Assembly (NCBI RefSeq): GCF_900105885.1
Contig: NZ_LT629780.1
Coordinates: forward strand, 868,001 to 932,000
Length of the DNA stretch: 64,000 bases
DNA from: Pseudomonas guangdongensis
GTDB taxonomy: Bacteria; Pseudomonadota; Gammaproteobacteria; Pseudomonadales; Pseudomonadaceae
Reading direction: 5' to 3'
Position numbers and translations under genes: made by a program. Numbering within the stretch: position 1 is the first letter of the stretch; every line of letters starts with the position of its first letter. The notes under the pieces are model-generated. The model searched no databases and was not told where the DNA came from. It saw only the letters and a list, made by a program, of their open reading frames with translations. Shown here in pieces: positions 51,472-59,218 of the stretch.

Positions 51472-51501
51472 GGTGGGCAACGCGCGCAGCGATTGCCCGC
51501 C
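51472..51501. repeat. REP-like hairpin 1 (GGGTGGGCAAC type)
   Basis: GGTGGGCAA (51472-51480) pairs with TTGCCCGCC (51493-51501), one G-U pair, followed by TTTC. Resembles the short intergenic repeat hairpins scattered in Pseudomonas genomes; it may double as the lgt terminator. Confidence 0.5.
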
Positions 51502-51518
51502 TTTCGGCCGGAACCGCT

Positions 51519-51542
51519 AGAAAACCGCGGCGCGGGTTTTCT
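51519..51542. repeat. REP-like hairpin 2 (GTAGGGTAGAAAACC type, inverted)
   Basis: AGAAAACC (51519-51526) pairs with GGTTTTCT (51535-51542), with further GC pairing inside. Read on the reverse strand it begins CGTAGGGTAGAAAACC, related to hairpin 1 but inverted, so the two face each other. Confidence 0.45.
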
Positions 51543-51590
51543 ACCCTACGCCCCCTGAGATTCCCCCACCCTCTTGCCCCGAGCCCTGCC

Positions 51591-52385
51591 ATGAAACAGT
51601 ACCTCGACCTGATGCGCCGCGTGCGCGAGACCGGCACCTTCAAGGCCGACCGTACCGGCACCGGTACCTGGAGCGTGTTCGGCCACCAGATGCGCTTCGA
51701 CCTGGCCGACGGCTTCCCGCTGGTCACCACCAAGAAGTGCCACCTGAAATCCATCGTCCACGAGCTGCTGTGGTTCCTCAAAGGCGACACCAACATCCGC
51801 TACCTGCAGGACCACGGCGTGCGCATCTGGGACGAATGGGCCGACGAGCACGGCGAGCTGGGCCCGGTATACGGCTACCAGTGGCGCTCCTGGCCGGCGC
51901 CCAACGGCGAGTCCATCGACCAGATCGCCAACCTGATCGCGATGATCAAGAACAACCCGGACTCGCGGCGACTGATCGTCTCGGCGTGGAACCCGGCGCT
52001 GGTCGAGCAGATGGCCCTGCCGCCCTGCCACTGCCTGTTCCAGTTCTACGTCGCCGACGGCAAATTGAGCTGCCAGCTGTACCAGCGCAGCGCGGACATC
52101 TTCCTCGGCGTGCCGTTCAACATCGCCAGCTACGCGCTGCTGACGATGATGGTCGCCCAGGTCTGCGATCTCGCCCCCGGCGAATTCGTCTGGAGCGGCG
52201 GCGACTGCCACCTGTACGCCAACCACCTGGAGCAGGCCGACCTGCAGCTGTCGCGCGAGCCGCTGCCGCTGCCGCAGATGAAGCTCAACCCCGCGGTGAA
52301 GGACCTGTTCGCCTTCCGCTTCGAGGACTTCGAGCTGCAGAACTACCAGGCCCACCCGCACATCAAGGCCGACGTCGCGGTCTGA
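51591..52385 (+). CDS. thyA: ThyA, thymidylate synthase
   Basis: Methylates dUMP to dTMP with methylene-tetrahydrofolate. 264 residues, the E. coli length. Nucleophile Cys146 in [30 protein letters not shown] at the N-terminus, and [17 protein letters not shown] and HLYANHLEQ in the C-terminal half. No insertion. Last conserved core gene before the accessory region; a long bidirectional hairpin follows. Confidence 0.97.
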   Translation: MKQYLDLMRRVRETGTFKADRTGTGTWSVFGHQMRFDLADGFPLVTTKKCHLKSIVHELLWFLKGDTNIRYLQDHGVRIWDEWADEHGELGPVYGYQWRSWPAPNGESIDQIANLIAMIKNNPDSRRLIVSAWNPALVEQMALPPCHCLFQFYVADGKLSCQLYQRSADIFLGVPFNIASYALLTMMVAQVCDLAPGEFVWSGGDCHLYANHLEQADLQLSREPLPLPQMKLNPAVKDLFAFRFEDFELQNYQAHPHIKADVAV

Positions 52386-52398
52386 CGGGCACCGGAAA

Positions 52399-52439
52399 CG
52401 ACGAGGCCCCGCCCGGCAGTGCCGGACGGGGCCTCGTCG
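52399..52439. terminator. Bidirectional terminator between thyA and dctM
   Basis: Outer 13-bp stem (52399-52411 with 52427-52439) plus an inner CCGGC/GCCGG stem, between convergent genes. It marks the border of the core and accessory parts. Confidence 0.85.
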
Positions 52440-52455
52440 CATTCGCGGACAGCCC

Positions 52456-53778
52456 TCAGAAGCTGAGCAGCCACAGGCTGATCCCGGGGAACAGGGCCAG
52501 CAGCACGATGCGCAGCAGGTCGGAGGTGATGAAGGGGATCACCCCGCGGGCGGTTTCCGCCAGCGGCACGTTGCCGGCGGCGCGCTGGACGATGAACAGG
52601 TTCATCCCCAATGGCGGCGTCACCAGACCGATCTCCACCACCATCAGGGCGAGGATGCCGAACCAGATCGACTTCTCGGACGGGTCCAGGCCGAAGAAGT
52701 CCAGGCCCATGATCACCGGGTAGAAGATCGGGATGGTCAGCAGGATCATCGCCAGCGAGTCCATCACGCAGCCGAGCAGCAGGTAGAGGACGAGGATCGC
52801 CGCCAGCACCAGCATCGGCGCCAGGCCGCTGTTCTTCACCCACTCGGCCAGCTCGTTGGGCATCTGGGTCAGCGCCAGGCCGGAGTTGAGCAGGTCGGCG
52901 CCGAGCAGCACGAGGAAGATCATCGCGGTGGTTTCCGCGGTGCCGAGCAGGCTGGTGCGGATGCCGTCCCAGCGCATGCCGCCCTGGATCACCGCGAGGA
53001 TGCCGCAGGCCGCGGCGCCGATGGAGGCCGCCTCGGTGGGGTTGGACCAGCCGCCGTAGATGCCGACGATCACCACGGTGAACACGCCGATCACCGGCAG
53101 CACGTTGACGAACGCCTTGATCCGCTCGGCCGTGCTGGCCTTGGCCTGCTCCTGATCGTGGCCGCCTTCGCGGGCGACCATGATGCGCAGCACCACCATG
53201 TAGCCGATCACCGCGAGGATGCCGGGAATCACCGCGGCGACGAACAGCTTGGCGATCGACTCCTGGGTCAGCACCGCGTAGATGATCAGCGGCACCGACG
53301 GCGGGATCAGGATGCCCAGGGTGCCGCCGGCCGCCACGGTGGCGGTGGCCAGGCGGCCGGAATAGTTGTGCCGGCGCAGTTCCGGCAGGGCCACGTGGCT
53401 CATGGTTGCCGCGGTGGCCAGCGAGGAGCCGCAGATCGCGCCGAAGCCGGCGCAGGCGCCGATCGCCGACATGCCCAGGCCGCCCTTCCAGTGGCCGACG
53501 AAGGCCGCCGCGCAGCGGAAGATCGCCCGCGACAGGCCGCCGTGGGTGGCGAACTGGCCCATCAGCACGAACAGCGGGATCACCGCCAGGTCGTAGTTGG
53601 ACAGCCGCGAGTAGGCGAGGTTGTTGAGGGTGAACAGCAGCGCGTTGATATCGCCGGAGTTCACCGCCAGGAAGCAGACCGCGCCGCCGATCAGCATGGT
53701 GATGCCGATGTGCACGCGCAAAACCAGCAGGGTCAGGGTAACGGCCAGGCCGATCAGGCCAAGACTCAGACCGCTCAT
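52456..53778 (-). CDS. TRAP transporter large permease (DctM)
   Basis: 440 residues, about twelve TMs, the main channel subunit of a tripartite ATP-independent periplasmic transporter. Recognised by FVLMGQFATHGGLSRAIFR, GSSLATAATMSHVALPEL, AAGGTLGILIPPSVPLIIYAVL and VTPPLGMNLFIVQ, all family-typical. The ATG at 53778 overlaps the small permease stop by four bases. It imports a solute using an ion gradient. Last gene of a three-gene operon read leftward. Confidence 0.93.
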   Translation of the reverse strand: MSGLSLGLIGLAVTLTLLVLRVHIGITMLIGGAVCFLAVNSGDINALLFTLNNLAYSRLSNYDLAVIPLFVLMGQFATHGGLSRAIFRCAAAFVGHWKGGLGMSAIGACAGFGAICGSSLATAATMSHVALPELRRHNYSGRLATATVAAGGTLGILIPPSVPLIIYAVLTQESIAKLFVAAVIPGILAVIGYMVVLRIMVAREGGHDQEQAKASTAERIKAFVNVLPVIGVFTVVIVGIYGGWSNPTEAASIGAAACGILAVIQGGMRWDGIRTSLLGTAETTAMIFLVLLGADLLNSGLALTQMPNELAEWVKNSGLAPMLVLAAILVLYLLLGCVMDSLAMILLTIPIFYPVIMGLDFFGLDPSEKSIWFGILALMVVEIGLVTPPLGMNLFIVQRAAGNVPLAETARGVIPFITSDLLRIVLLALFPGISLWLLSF

Positions 53779-54305
53779 GAACGACCTCCATGGGTCAGGC
53801 AGTGGGCGACCCGCCAGGCGCTGGCCAGCGCCAGCAGGGTCAGGCTGGGCACGATCAGCGCCAGCGGAATCCACATGGGGATCGACAGCAGGGTGGACAC
53901 GTCGCCGTACTCCAGGTTGTCGAGCAGTTGCAGCGCGGTGCGCCAGGCGAGGATCAGCGCGGCGAGCATGCACAGGCTGTGGCCGATGGCGTCCAGACCG
54001 CGCTGCACGCAGCCCGGCAGCTTCATGGTGAAGGTGTCGACCTTGATGTGCAGGCCGCGCATCTCGCACAGCGGCAGGAAGGCGGCGATGGCGATGGACG
54101 CGCCGATCTCCATCAGCTCGATGTCGCCGCGGATCGGCTCGGCGAACAGCTTGCGGCCGATGATCGACACCAGCGACATGTTGATCAGCGCCAGCAGCAC
54201 CACGCCGCCGGCCAGGGCGAAGAATTGGCAGACCCGATAAAGAACGCGGCCCCAGGGGCCGCGTTGCAGTTCCAGGTCGCCTTCGAAGGAAAGCGACTCA
54301 GCCAT
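53775..54305 (-). CDS. TRAP transporter small permease (DctQ)
   Basis: 176-residue membrane protein with about four TMs (residues ~27-48, 64-82, 105-125, 143-163). The DctQ family pattern is seen in RGDIELMEIGASIAIAAFLPLCEMRGLHIKVD. It stabilises the large permease. Six-base gap after the binding-protein gene and an ATGA overlap with the large permease. Confidence 0.92.
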   Translation of the reverse strand: MAESLSFEGDLELQRGPWGRVLYRVCQFFALAGGVVLLALINMSLVSIIGRKLFAEPIRGDIELMEIGASIAIAAFLPLCEMRGLHIKVDTFTMKLPGCVQRGLDAIGHSLCMLAALILAWRTALQLLDNLEYGDVSTLLSIPMWIPLALIVPSLTLLALASAWRVAHCLTHGGRS

Positions 54306-54311
54306 GGTCGT

Positions 54312-55358
54312 TTACCGTGCCGCCTGGGCCGAGGACGAGGCCTGGGCCGCGGCGATGCCGCGCACGCCCTGCAGCAGGGCATTGCCGTCGACGCCCTTGG
54401 CGGCGACTTCCTTGACCCAGTTCTGCGCCACCGGCTCGGCGGCCTTCTGCATGGCCGCGTAGTTGTCGGCGCTGATGTTGACGATCTGCTCGGCCGGAGT
54501 GGCCTGGATGGCGCTCTCCATGTGCTTGTCCCAGACGCCGCTGATCATGTTGTTGAGGGCCTCGCCGCTGTTGCGTTCGAGGATCTCCTGCAGGTCCTTG
54601 GGCAGGCTGGCGAACTTCTTCTCGTTCATCAGCATGGTCAGCACGGTGCTGGTCAGCGACGGCGAGCCGGCCGGCGGCTCGCTGTGGAAGCGGGTCACCT
54701 CGTCGACCTTGACGTCGCGGATGGTGCTCCAGGTGAACAGCACGCCGTCGATCACGCCCTTGGACAGCGATTCAGTCATCTGCGGCGGCGGCATGCTCAC
54801 CGGCGCGGCGCCGAAGGATTCGACCAGCAGCGCGGAGGCGCGGTGCGAGGCGCGCAGCTTCATGCCCTTGAGGTCGTCGAGGCTGGTGATCGCCTTGCTG
54901 CGGGTGTGGAAGCCCATGCCGCCGTCGCCGTGCATGGCCAGCACCTTGTAGCCCTTGAAGTCTTCCTTGGCGTACTGCTGGTAGAACTTCCAGATGATCG
55001 GGTCGCTGTTGCGCGCGCCGTAGGGCATCAGGAACGGCTGCTCGACCGCCTCGATGCGCGGGAACTTGCCCGGCGAGTAGGACGGCGCGGTCCAGACGAT
55101 GTCGGCGACGCCGTTGCGCACCATGTCGGCGAGCTTGGCCGGGGTGCCGCCGAGCTGCATGGACGGGTAGATCTGGCATTCCAGGCGGCCGGCGGACTCT
55201 TCCTTGAGCTTGGCGCACCAGGGCTCGAACATCTCGCGCTGCTGGTAGGAAGTGGACGGCAGGAAGTGACCGAACTTGAGGGTGTAGGTCTCGGCAGCCT
55301 GGGCGGAGGCGGCACAAGCAACGGCGGTGACCAGGGCGGCCAGCTTGAGGCGGATCAT
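54312..55358 (-). CDS. TRAP transporter substrate-binding protein (DctP family)
   Basis: 348-residue periplasmic receptor: signal peptide MIRLKLAALVTAVACAASAQA then a DctP-type bilobed domain beginning ETYTLKFGHFLPSTSYQQ. The stretch DLKGMKLRASHRASALLVES carries the conserved arginine that usually salt-bridges a substrate carboxylate, so an organic acid is likely. A GGGAG site precedes the ATG. First gene of the TRAP operon, driven by the promoter-operator at 55454-55512. Placement next to paaX and aau genes hints at aromatic acids, but this is inference. Confidence 0.93.
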   Translation of the reverse strand: MIRLKLAALVTAVACAASAQAAETYTLKFGHFLPSTSYQQREMFEPWCAKLKEESAGRLECQIYPSMQLGGTPAKLADMVRNGVADIVWTAPSYSPGKFPRIEAVEQPFLMPYGARNSDPIIWKFYQQYAKEDFKGYKVLAMHGDGGMGFHTRSKAITSLDDLKGMKLRASHRASALLVESFGAAPVSMPPPQMTESLSKGVIDGVLFTWSTIRDVKVDEVTRFHSEPPAGSPSLTSTVLTMLMNEKKFASLPKDLQEILERNSGEALNNMISGVWDKHMESAIQATPAEQIVNISADNYAAMQKAAEPVAQNWVKEVAAKGVDGNALLQGVRGIAAAQASSSAQAAR

Positions 55359-55712
55359 GGGTTGCTCCCGAATTATTCTTGTATCGGCTTGTAGGGCTCT
55401 GAGGCTCTTGCCAGCACGCGGCATCGCGGGGCTTGCGGCGAGCCCTCACGCCGAGCATACCCAAAAAGGGATACGGATCAACAATAAAAAAGTCGATTCC
55501 AGTATCCCTTTTATCGCCATTCGACAGGCCGCCACCGGCGCGCCCGAGCGCTGCGGCACGCGGATCGCCACACGATATCCGCAGAAAGCCTCATCAAGGC
55601 TTTGGATCGGCTCTTTTCTGCGCTGCGCCATGCGATACGCAAAAGTACCGCCAAGATGACCGCCCGGCGCACCTATCGTGGCGCGCGCGAGGCCGACGCC
55701 GCGCTTCGGCGC
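55359..55712. other. Intergenic region between the TRAP operon and paaX
   Basis: 354 nt without a credible gene. It holds the TRAP promoter and inverted repeat (55454-55512), a small A/T-richer patch around 55480-55515, and a weak 7-bp hairpin AAAGCCT/AGGCTTT (55585-55603) that could end the paaX transcript. A forward frame over 55327-55659 overlaps the dctP signal region and looks spurious. Confidence 0.6.
55454..55512 (-). promoter_or_regulatory. Promoter and 11-bp inverted repeat upstream of the TRAP operon
   Basis: On the reverse strand, TTGATC (55476-55481) and TATGCT (55454-55459) are 16 bp apart, ~95 nt before the dctP start. The inverted repeat AAAAGGGATAC (55464-55474) and GTATCCCTTTT (55502-55512) places one arm in the promoter spacer and the other upstream of the -35, 38 bp centre to centre. 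This is a typical repressor arrangement; the protein is unknown. Confidence 0.6.
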
Positions 55713-56636
55713 TCAGCGCAGCCCGCCGAAGCGCTGGTAGAAGTTCTCGCCGGCTTCCGGCAGCGGGCCGTCGGCGGTTTCCAGCACCTGGTTCAGCCAC
55801 TGCTCGGCCGGGGCATAGATCAGCCGGTAGATGTTGCGGCACAGCTGGCGCGCGGCGCGCCCTTCCCAGTCGCCGGGGAGCAGCTCGTCGGGCAGCTGCG
55901 GGTCGCGCAGCAGCAGCTTGCGGTATTCGTGGATCAGCAGGGTGCGGGCCAGGAAGCAGTCCTGCGGCTCGTGCCGGTCGGCCTCGCGCAGCGCCTGCCA
56001 GAGCGGGCGGAACAGCTGGATGAACTCGCTGTAGTGGGCGCCGAGGGCGTCGATCTTCCAGCTCTCACGCACCTGCAGGCGCAGCGCCCGCGAGGCCAGC
56101 ACCTCCTGGGCGGTGGTCTCGAACAGGATGGTGTCGTCCAGCGCCTCCAGCTCCTGCAGGGTCGCCGCCACGTCGGCGCGGTCGCAGCGCGGGTTGGCCA
56201 GCACGGTCGGCGCCAGCGCGCCGAAGCCCTGCCACTCCAGCTCCTCGCGCACCTGCTTGCGCTTGTCCGCCTCCAGCTGGGAGAGCACCGCCAGGCACCA
56301 GGTGCCGTCCCAGGCCGGCAGACTGCTGGTATAGATGCGCTTGAAGGCCTTCTCGAAGCGCCGCCGGCCGGGGCCGGTGAGGCTGTAGTAGCTGCGCCGG
56401 CCGACCTTGTCGGCCTTCAGCCAGCCGTCCTTGGTCAGGCGGAACACCGAGGTGCGGATCAGCCGCTGGTTGATGCCCATGGGTTCGAGCAGCTGGATCA
56501 GGCTGCCCAGCCAGACGGCGCCGCCATGGGGTTCGACCGCATCGCCGTAGACGGTGACGATCAGCGAACTGGCACGGATGGGCGTCTGCTCCTGAAAGCG
56601 CTGGATCAGGTTGGCAAGAGGCAGGAGGGAGGTCAT
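55713..56636 (-). CDS. paaX: PaaX, phenylacetyl-CoA-responsive repressor
   Basis: GntR-like repressor of phenylacetate catabolic genes, relieved by phenylacetyl-CoA. 307 residues: N-terminal winged helix (PIRASSLIVTVYGDAVEPHG then RTSVFRLTKDGWLKADKVGRRSYYSLT), the PaaX central domain PAWDGTWCLAVLS, and the C-terminal domain with CFLARTLLIHEYRKLLLRDPQLP. It is reverse-strand and divergent from aauB across 240 nt, so it is placed to control its own and perhaps neighbouring genes. TATAGT (56665-56670, reverse) is a possible -10. Ligand specificity is inferred from the family. Confidence 0.93.
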   Translation of the reverse strand: MTSLLPLANLIQRFQEQTPIRASSLIVTVYGDAVEPHGGAVWLGSLIQLLEPMGINQRLIRTSVFRLTKDGWLKADKVGRRSYYSLTGPGRRRFEKAFKRIYTSSLPAWDGTWCLAVLSQLEADKRKQVREELEWQGFGALAPTVLANPRCDRADVAATLQELEALDDTILFETTAQEVLASRALRLQVRESWKIDALGAHYSEFIQLFRPLWQALREADRHEPQDCFLARTLLIHEYRKLLLRDPQLPDELLPGDWEGRAARQLCRNIYRLIYAPAEQWLNQVLETADGPLPEAGENFYQRFGGLR

Positions 56637-56751
56637 GTCTGCAGAGAATCGCTGGAAAAACGCGACTATACCTAGGGGGTCGGGACGAATGCTACAACCC
56701 GACTACTGCGCTCGGACATTGCGCCTGCGGGCCGCCCGGCGCGGCCCGCCA

Positions 56752-56793
56752 TGGCACAGGCAGACAAGCACTTGGCAGGCACAGCAATGCAGC
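56752..56793 (+). promoter_or_regulatory. Candidate FeaR tandem operator upstream of aauB
   Basis: Two TGGCA boxes at 56752-56756 and 56773-56777 are exactly 21 bp apart in direct orientation, each followed 8-9 nt later by AA. The E. coli FeaR consensus reported in the literature is TGNCA-N8-AAA. The second box starts 104 nt before the aauB ATG. A matching pair lies upstream of feaB. Confidence 0.5.
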
Positions 56794-56876
56794 ACGACCG
56801 GTCAGCCGGCAGACTCGAAGCAGCCAACCCTCCGCTCCAGCACAGCGGCCCGATAAATAGAACAGGGAGCCATCCC

Positions 56877-58019
56877 ATGCGACTACCCCCTTTCCTTGCA
56901 CGCACGACCCTGGCGCTCGGCATGGCGCTGGCCGGCGCCGCCCAGGCCGAACTGCCGGCGGAAGAACTCGGTCAGGTCACCCTGCCCTTCCCGCCGGAAC
57001 CGCACCGCGCCTACGTCGTCGACGTCGAGTTCGAGAACATGATCGCCACCCGGGTCACCGTGATCGACCCGGACAACAAGCGCATGCTCGGCATGCTCAG
57101 CACCGGCGGCATGGCGCCGATGGTGCCCTCGCGCGACCAGAAGCGGCTCTATACCGCCGACACCTACTGGTCGCGCTACGTGCGCGGCACCCGCACCGAC
57201 ATGCTCACCGCCTGGGACAGCTCGACCCTATCGCCGCTGTGGGAGGTGGAGATTCCGCCCAAGCGCGCCAACAGCATCACCGAGCGCTACGCGCTGACCA
57301 CCAGCAGCGACGACCGCTTCGTCTACATCTACAACTTCACCCCGTCGACCTCGGTCACCGTGGTCGACGTCCAGGCGCGCAAGGCCGTCAACGAGATCGC
57401 CATCAGCGGCTGCATCCTCAACTACCCGGTGGGCGCGCGGCGCTTCGCCTCGCTGTGCGGCGACGGCAGCCTGCAGGTGCTGACCCTCGACGACAACGGC
57501 AAGGAAGTCTCCCGCCACCAGACGCCGATGTTCGATCCCAACCAGGTGAAGATGGTCGAGCGCGCCGTGGCCAAGGGCGACACCTACTACTTCACCACCA
57601 CCGAAGGCGTGGTCCACCCGGTCGACCTGTCCGGCGACAAGCCGAAGTTCCTGCCGACCTGGTCGCTGGTCAGCGAGGACGAGAAGAAGGCCGGCTGGGC
57701 GCCCGGCGGCTGGCAGATGATGGCGCTGGCGCCGCAGCTCGACCGCCTCTACGTGCTGATGCACCCCGACCACCAGCCGCTGATGTGGGAAGATCCGAGC
57801 ACCATCGTCTGGGTCTACGACCTGAAGACCCGGAAGAAGATCGGCACCCTGGAGGCGCCCGGCCTGATGTGGAGCCTGCACGCCACCAGCGACGCCAACC
57901 CGCTGCTGCTCGGCACCACCGTCACCGGCGACATGGAAGTGTTCGATCTGAAGAGCGGCAAGCACACCGGCACCGTGGAGAAGGTCGCCAAGACGCCGAC
58001 CCTGATCCAGAGCCACTGA
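56877..58019 (+). CDS. aauB: AauB, aromatic amine dehydrogenase large subunit
   Basis: Periplasmic seven-bladed propeller subunit of TTQ-dependent aromatic amine dehydrogenase (EC 1.4.9.2), homologous to MauB. 380 residues: signal peptide MRLPPFLARTTLALGMALAGAAQA, then a propeller with repeating blades: VTVIDPDNKRMLGMLSTGG, LTAWDSSTLSPLWEVEIPPKR, SVTVVDVQARKAVNEI, STIVWVYDLKTRKKIGTLEAPG. Assignment to aromatic rather than methylamine dehydrogenase rests on operon layout and paa/fea neighbours, since the two large subunits share the fold. The ATG at 56877 follows AACAGGGAGC; the frame is open 42 codons upstream, but without a signal sequence. Confidence 0.88.
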   Translation: MRLPPFLARTTLALGMALAGAAQAELPAEELGQVTLPFPPEPHRAYVVDVEFENMIATRVTVIDPDNKRMLGMLSTGGMAPMVPSRDQKRLYTADTYWSRYVRGTRTDMLTAWDSSTLSPLWEVEIPPKRANSITERYALTTSSDDRFVYIYNFTPSTSVTVVDVQARKAVNEIAISGCILNYPVGARRFASLCGDGSLQVLTLDDNGKEVSRHQTPMFDPNQVKMVERAVAKGDTYYFTTTEGVVHPVDLSGDKPKFLPTWSLVSEDEKKAGWAPGGWQMMALAPQLDRLYVLMHPDHQPLMWEDPSTIVWVYDLKTRKKIGTLEAPGLMWSLHATSDANPLLLGTTVTGDMEVFDLKSGKHTGTVEKVAKTPTLIQSH

Positions 58020-58029
58020 GGAGGCCGCC

Positions 58030-58569
58030 ATGCCCATCGACCCGATCCTGATCCACGCCTGCGCCCTGGCGCTGGCGGCGATCCTCGCCACCGCGGCGAC
58101 CCACAAGCTGCGCGCGCCGCACTGGTTCGCCGCGCAGCTGCGGGCCTACGCGCTGCTGCCCGAGGCCCTGCTCGGCCCGGCGGCGCGGGTCCTGCCGCTG
58201 GTCGAGGGCGCCATCGCCGTGGCCCTGCTGCTGCCGGCGAGCCGCGCCGCGGCGGCGCTGGCGGGCGCGGCGCTGATGCTGGCGTACGCCGGCGCCATCG
58301 CCATCAACCTGCAGCGCGGTCGCCACGACATCGACTGCGGCTGCGCCGGCCCCGGCGCCAGCCAGCCGCTGCGCCCGGCGCTGCTGCTGCGCAACGCCGC
58401 GCTGCTCGGCCTGGCGCTGCTCGCCGCGCTGCCGCCGCTGTCCCGCTCGCTAGGCCTGTTCGACGGTTTCGTCGCCCTCGCCGCCGCGGCGGTCATCCTG
58501 CTGCTCTACGCGGCGGCCGACGGTCTGCTGACCAACGCCCCGCGCCTGCTCAAACTGACTGGAAGGTGA
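58030..58569 (+). CDS. aauE: AauE (MauE family), amine dehydrogenase maturation membrane protein
   Basis: 179-residue inner-membrane protein of the MauE family, with about four to five TMs (roughly residues 8-24, 50-66, 72-92, 118-136, 146-166) and the conserved cysteine pair Cys103/Cys105 in DIDCGCAGPG. Together with MauD-type protein it is needed to make stable small subunit, probably by supplying disulfides or export help. It lies 10 nt after aauB and 4 nt before aauD. Confidence 0.88.
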   Translation: MPIDPILIHACALALAAILATAATHKLRAPHWFAAQLRAYALLPEALLGPAARVLPLVEGAIAVALLLPASRAAAALAGAALMLAYAGAIAINLQRGRHDIDCGCAGPGASQPLRPALLLRNAALLGLALLAALPPLSRSLGLFDGFVALAAAAVILLLYAAADGLLTNAPRLLKLTGR

Positions 58570-58573
58570 AACC

Positions 58574-59197
58574 ATGGAAGCCCTGATCGTTTCCAACATC
58601 CTGCTGTGGGTCCTGCTGATCGTCCTGGCCTTCGTGCTGATGGGCCTGGTGCGCCAGATCGGCGTGCTGCACGCTCGCCTCGCCCCGGCCGGCGCCCTGG
58701 TGATCGACAAGGGCGTGGCGGTCAACGCCGCCGCGCCGCAGATCACCGCCGCCGACCGCAACGGCCGTCCGGTGAACTTCGGCTACCCCTCCGACCGCGG
58801 CCAGCTGTTGTTCTTCCTCTCGCCCAGCTGCCCGATCTGCAAGTCGCTGCTGCCGGCGGTCAAGGCCATCGCCAAGGCGCGCAGCGACCTCGACGTGGTC
58901 TACGTCAGCGACGGCGAGCCGGAAGCCCAGGCCGCGCTGATCCGCGAGTTCAAGCTGGACGACGCCGCCTACGTGGTCGGCCCGGAGGTCGGCATGACCT
59001 ACCAGATCGGCAAGCTGCCCTACGCGGTACTGATCGATAAGGCCGGCACCCTGCGCGCCAAGGGCCTGGTCAACTCCCGCGAGCATCTGGACAGCCTGTT
59101 CGAGGCCGAGCAGATGGGCATCGCCTCCCTGCAGGACTACCTGCACAACCCCGACCACGCTCACGGCCACGACAACGCCGTGAAGATCCACCAATAA
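58574..59197 (+). CDS. aauD: AauD (MauD family), thioredoxin-like maturation protein
   Basis: 207 residues: one N-terminal membrane anchor (about residues 8-28), then a periplasmic thioredoxin-like domain with the redox motif SPSCPICKSLLPAVKA (Cys86 and Cys89) and a cis-Pro region LPYAVLIDKAGTLRAKGL. MauD homologues are required for the six disulfide bonds of the small subunit. The C-terminus is His-rich (NPDHAHGHDNAVKIHQ), perhaps metal binding. Third gene of the operon. Confidence 0.9.
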   Translation: MEALIVSNILLWVLLIVLAFVLMGLVRQIGVLHARLAPAGALVIDKGVAVNAAAPQITAADRNGRPVNFGYPSDRGQLLFFLSPSCPICKSLLPAVKAIAKARSDLDVVYVSDGEPEAQAALIREFKLDDAAYVVGPEVGMTYQIGKLPYAVLIDKAGTLRAKGLVNSREHLDSLFEAEQMGIASLQDYLHNPDHAHGHDNAVKIHQ

Positions 59198-59218
59198 GAA
59201 GGCCCGAGGAGACTCCCG

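Noticed and set aside
55327-55659. Forward 110-codon frame in the TRAP-paaX gap.
   Set aside because: It overlaps the dctP start, has no ribosome site and covers the promoter and inverted repeat.
56751-56876. Longer AauB with 42 additional N-terminal residues.
   Set aside because: That start lacks a ribosome site and puts the signal peptide inside the protein; it would also place the FeaR-like boxes in coding DNA.
56700-56876. Sigma-54 promoter (GG-N10-GC) for aauB.
   Set aside because: Several GG dinucleotides were tested in the TGGCA region; none has GC at the required spacing.
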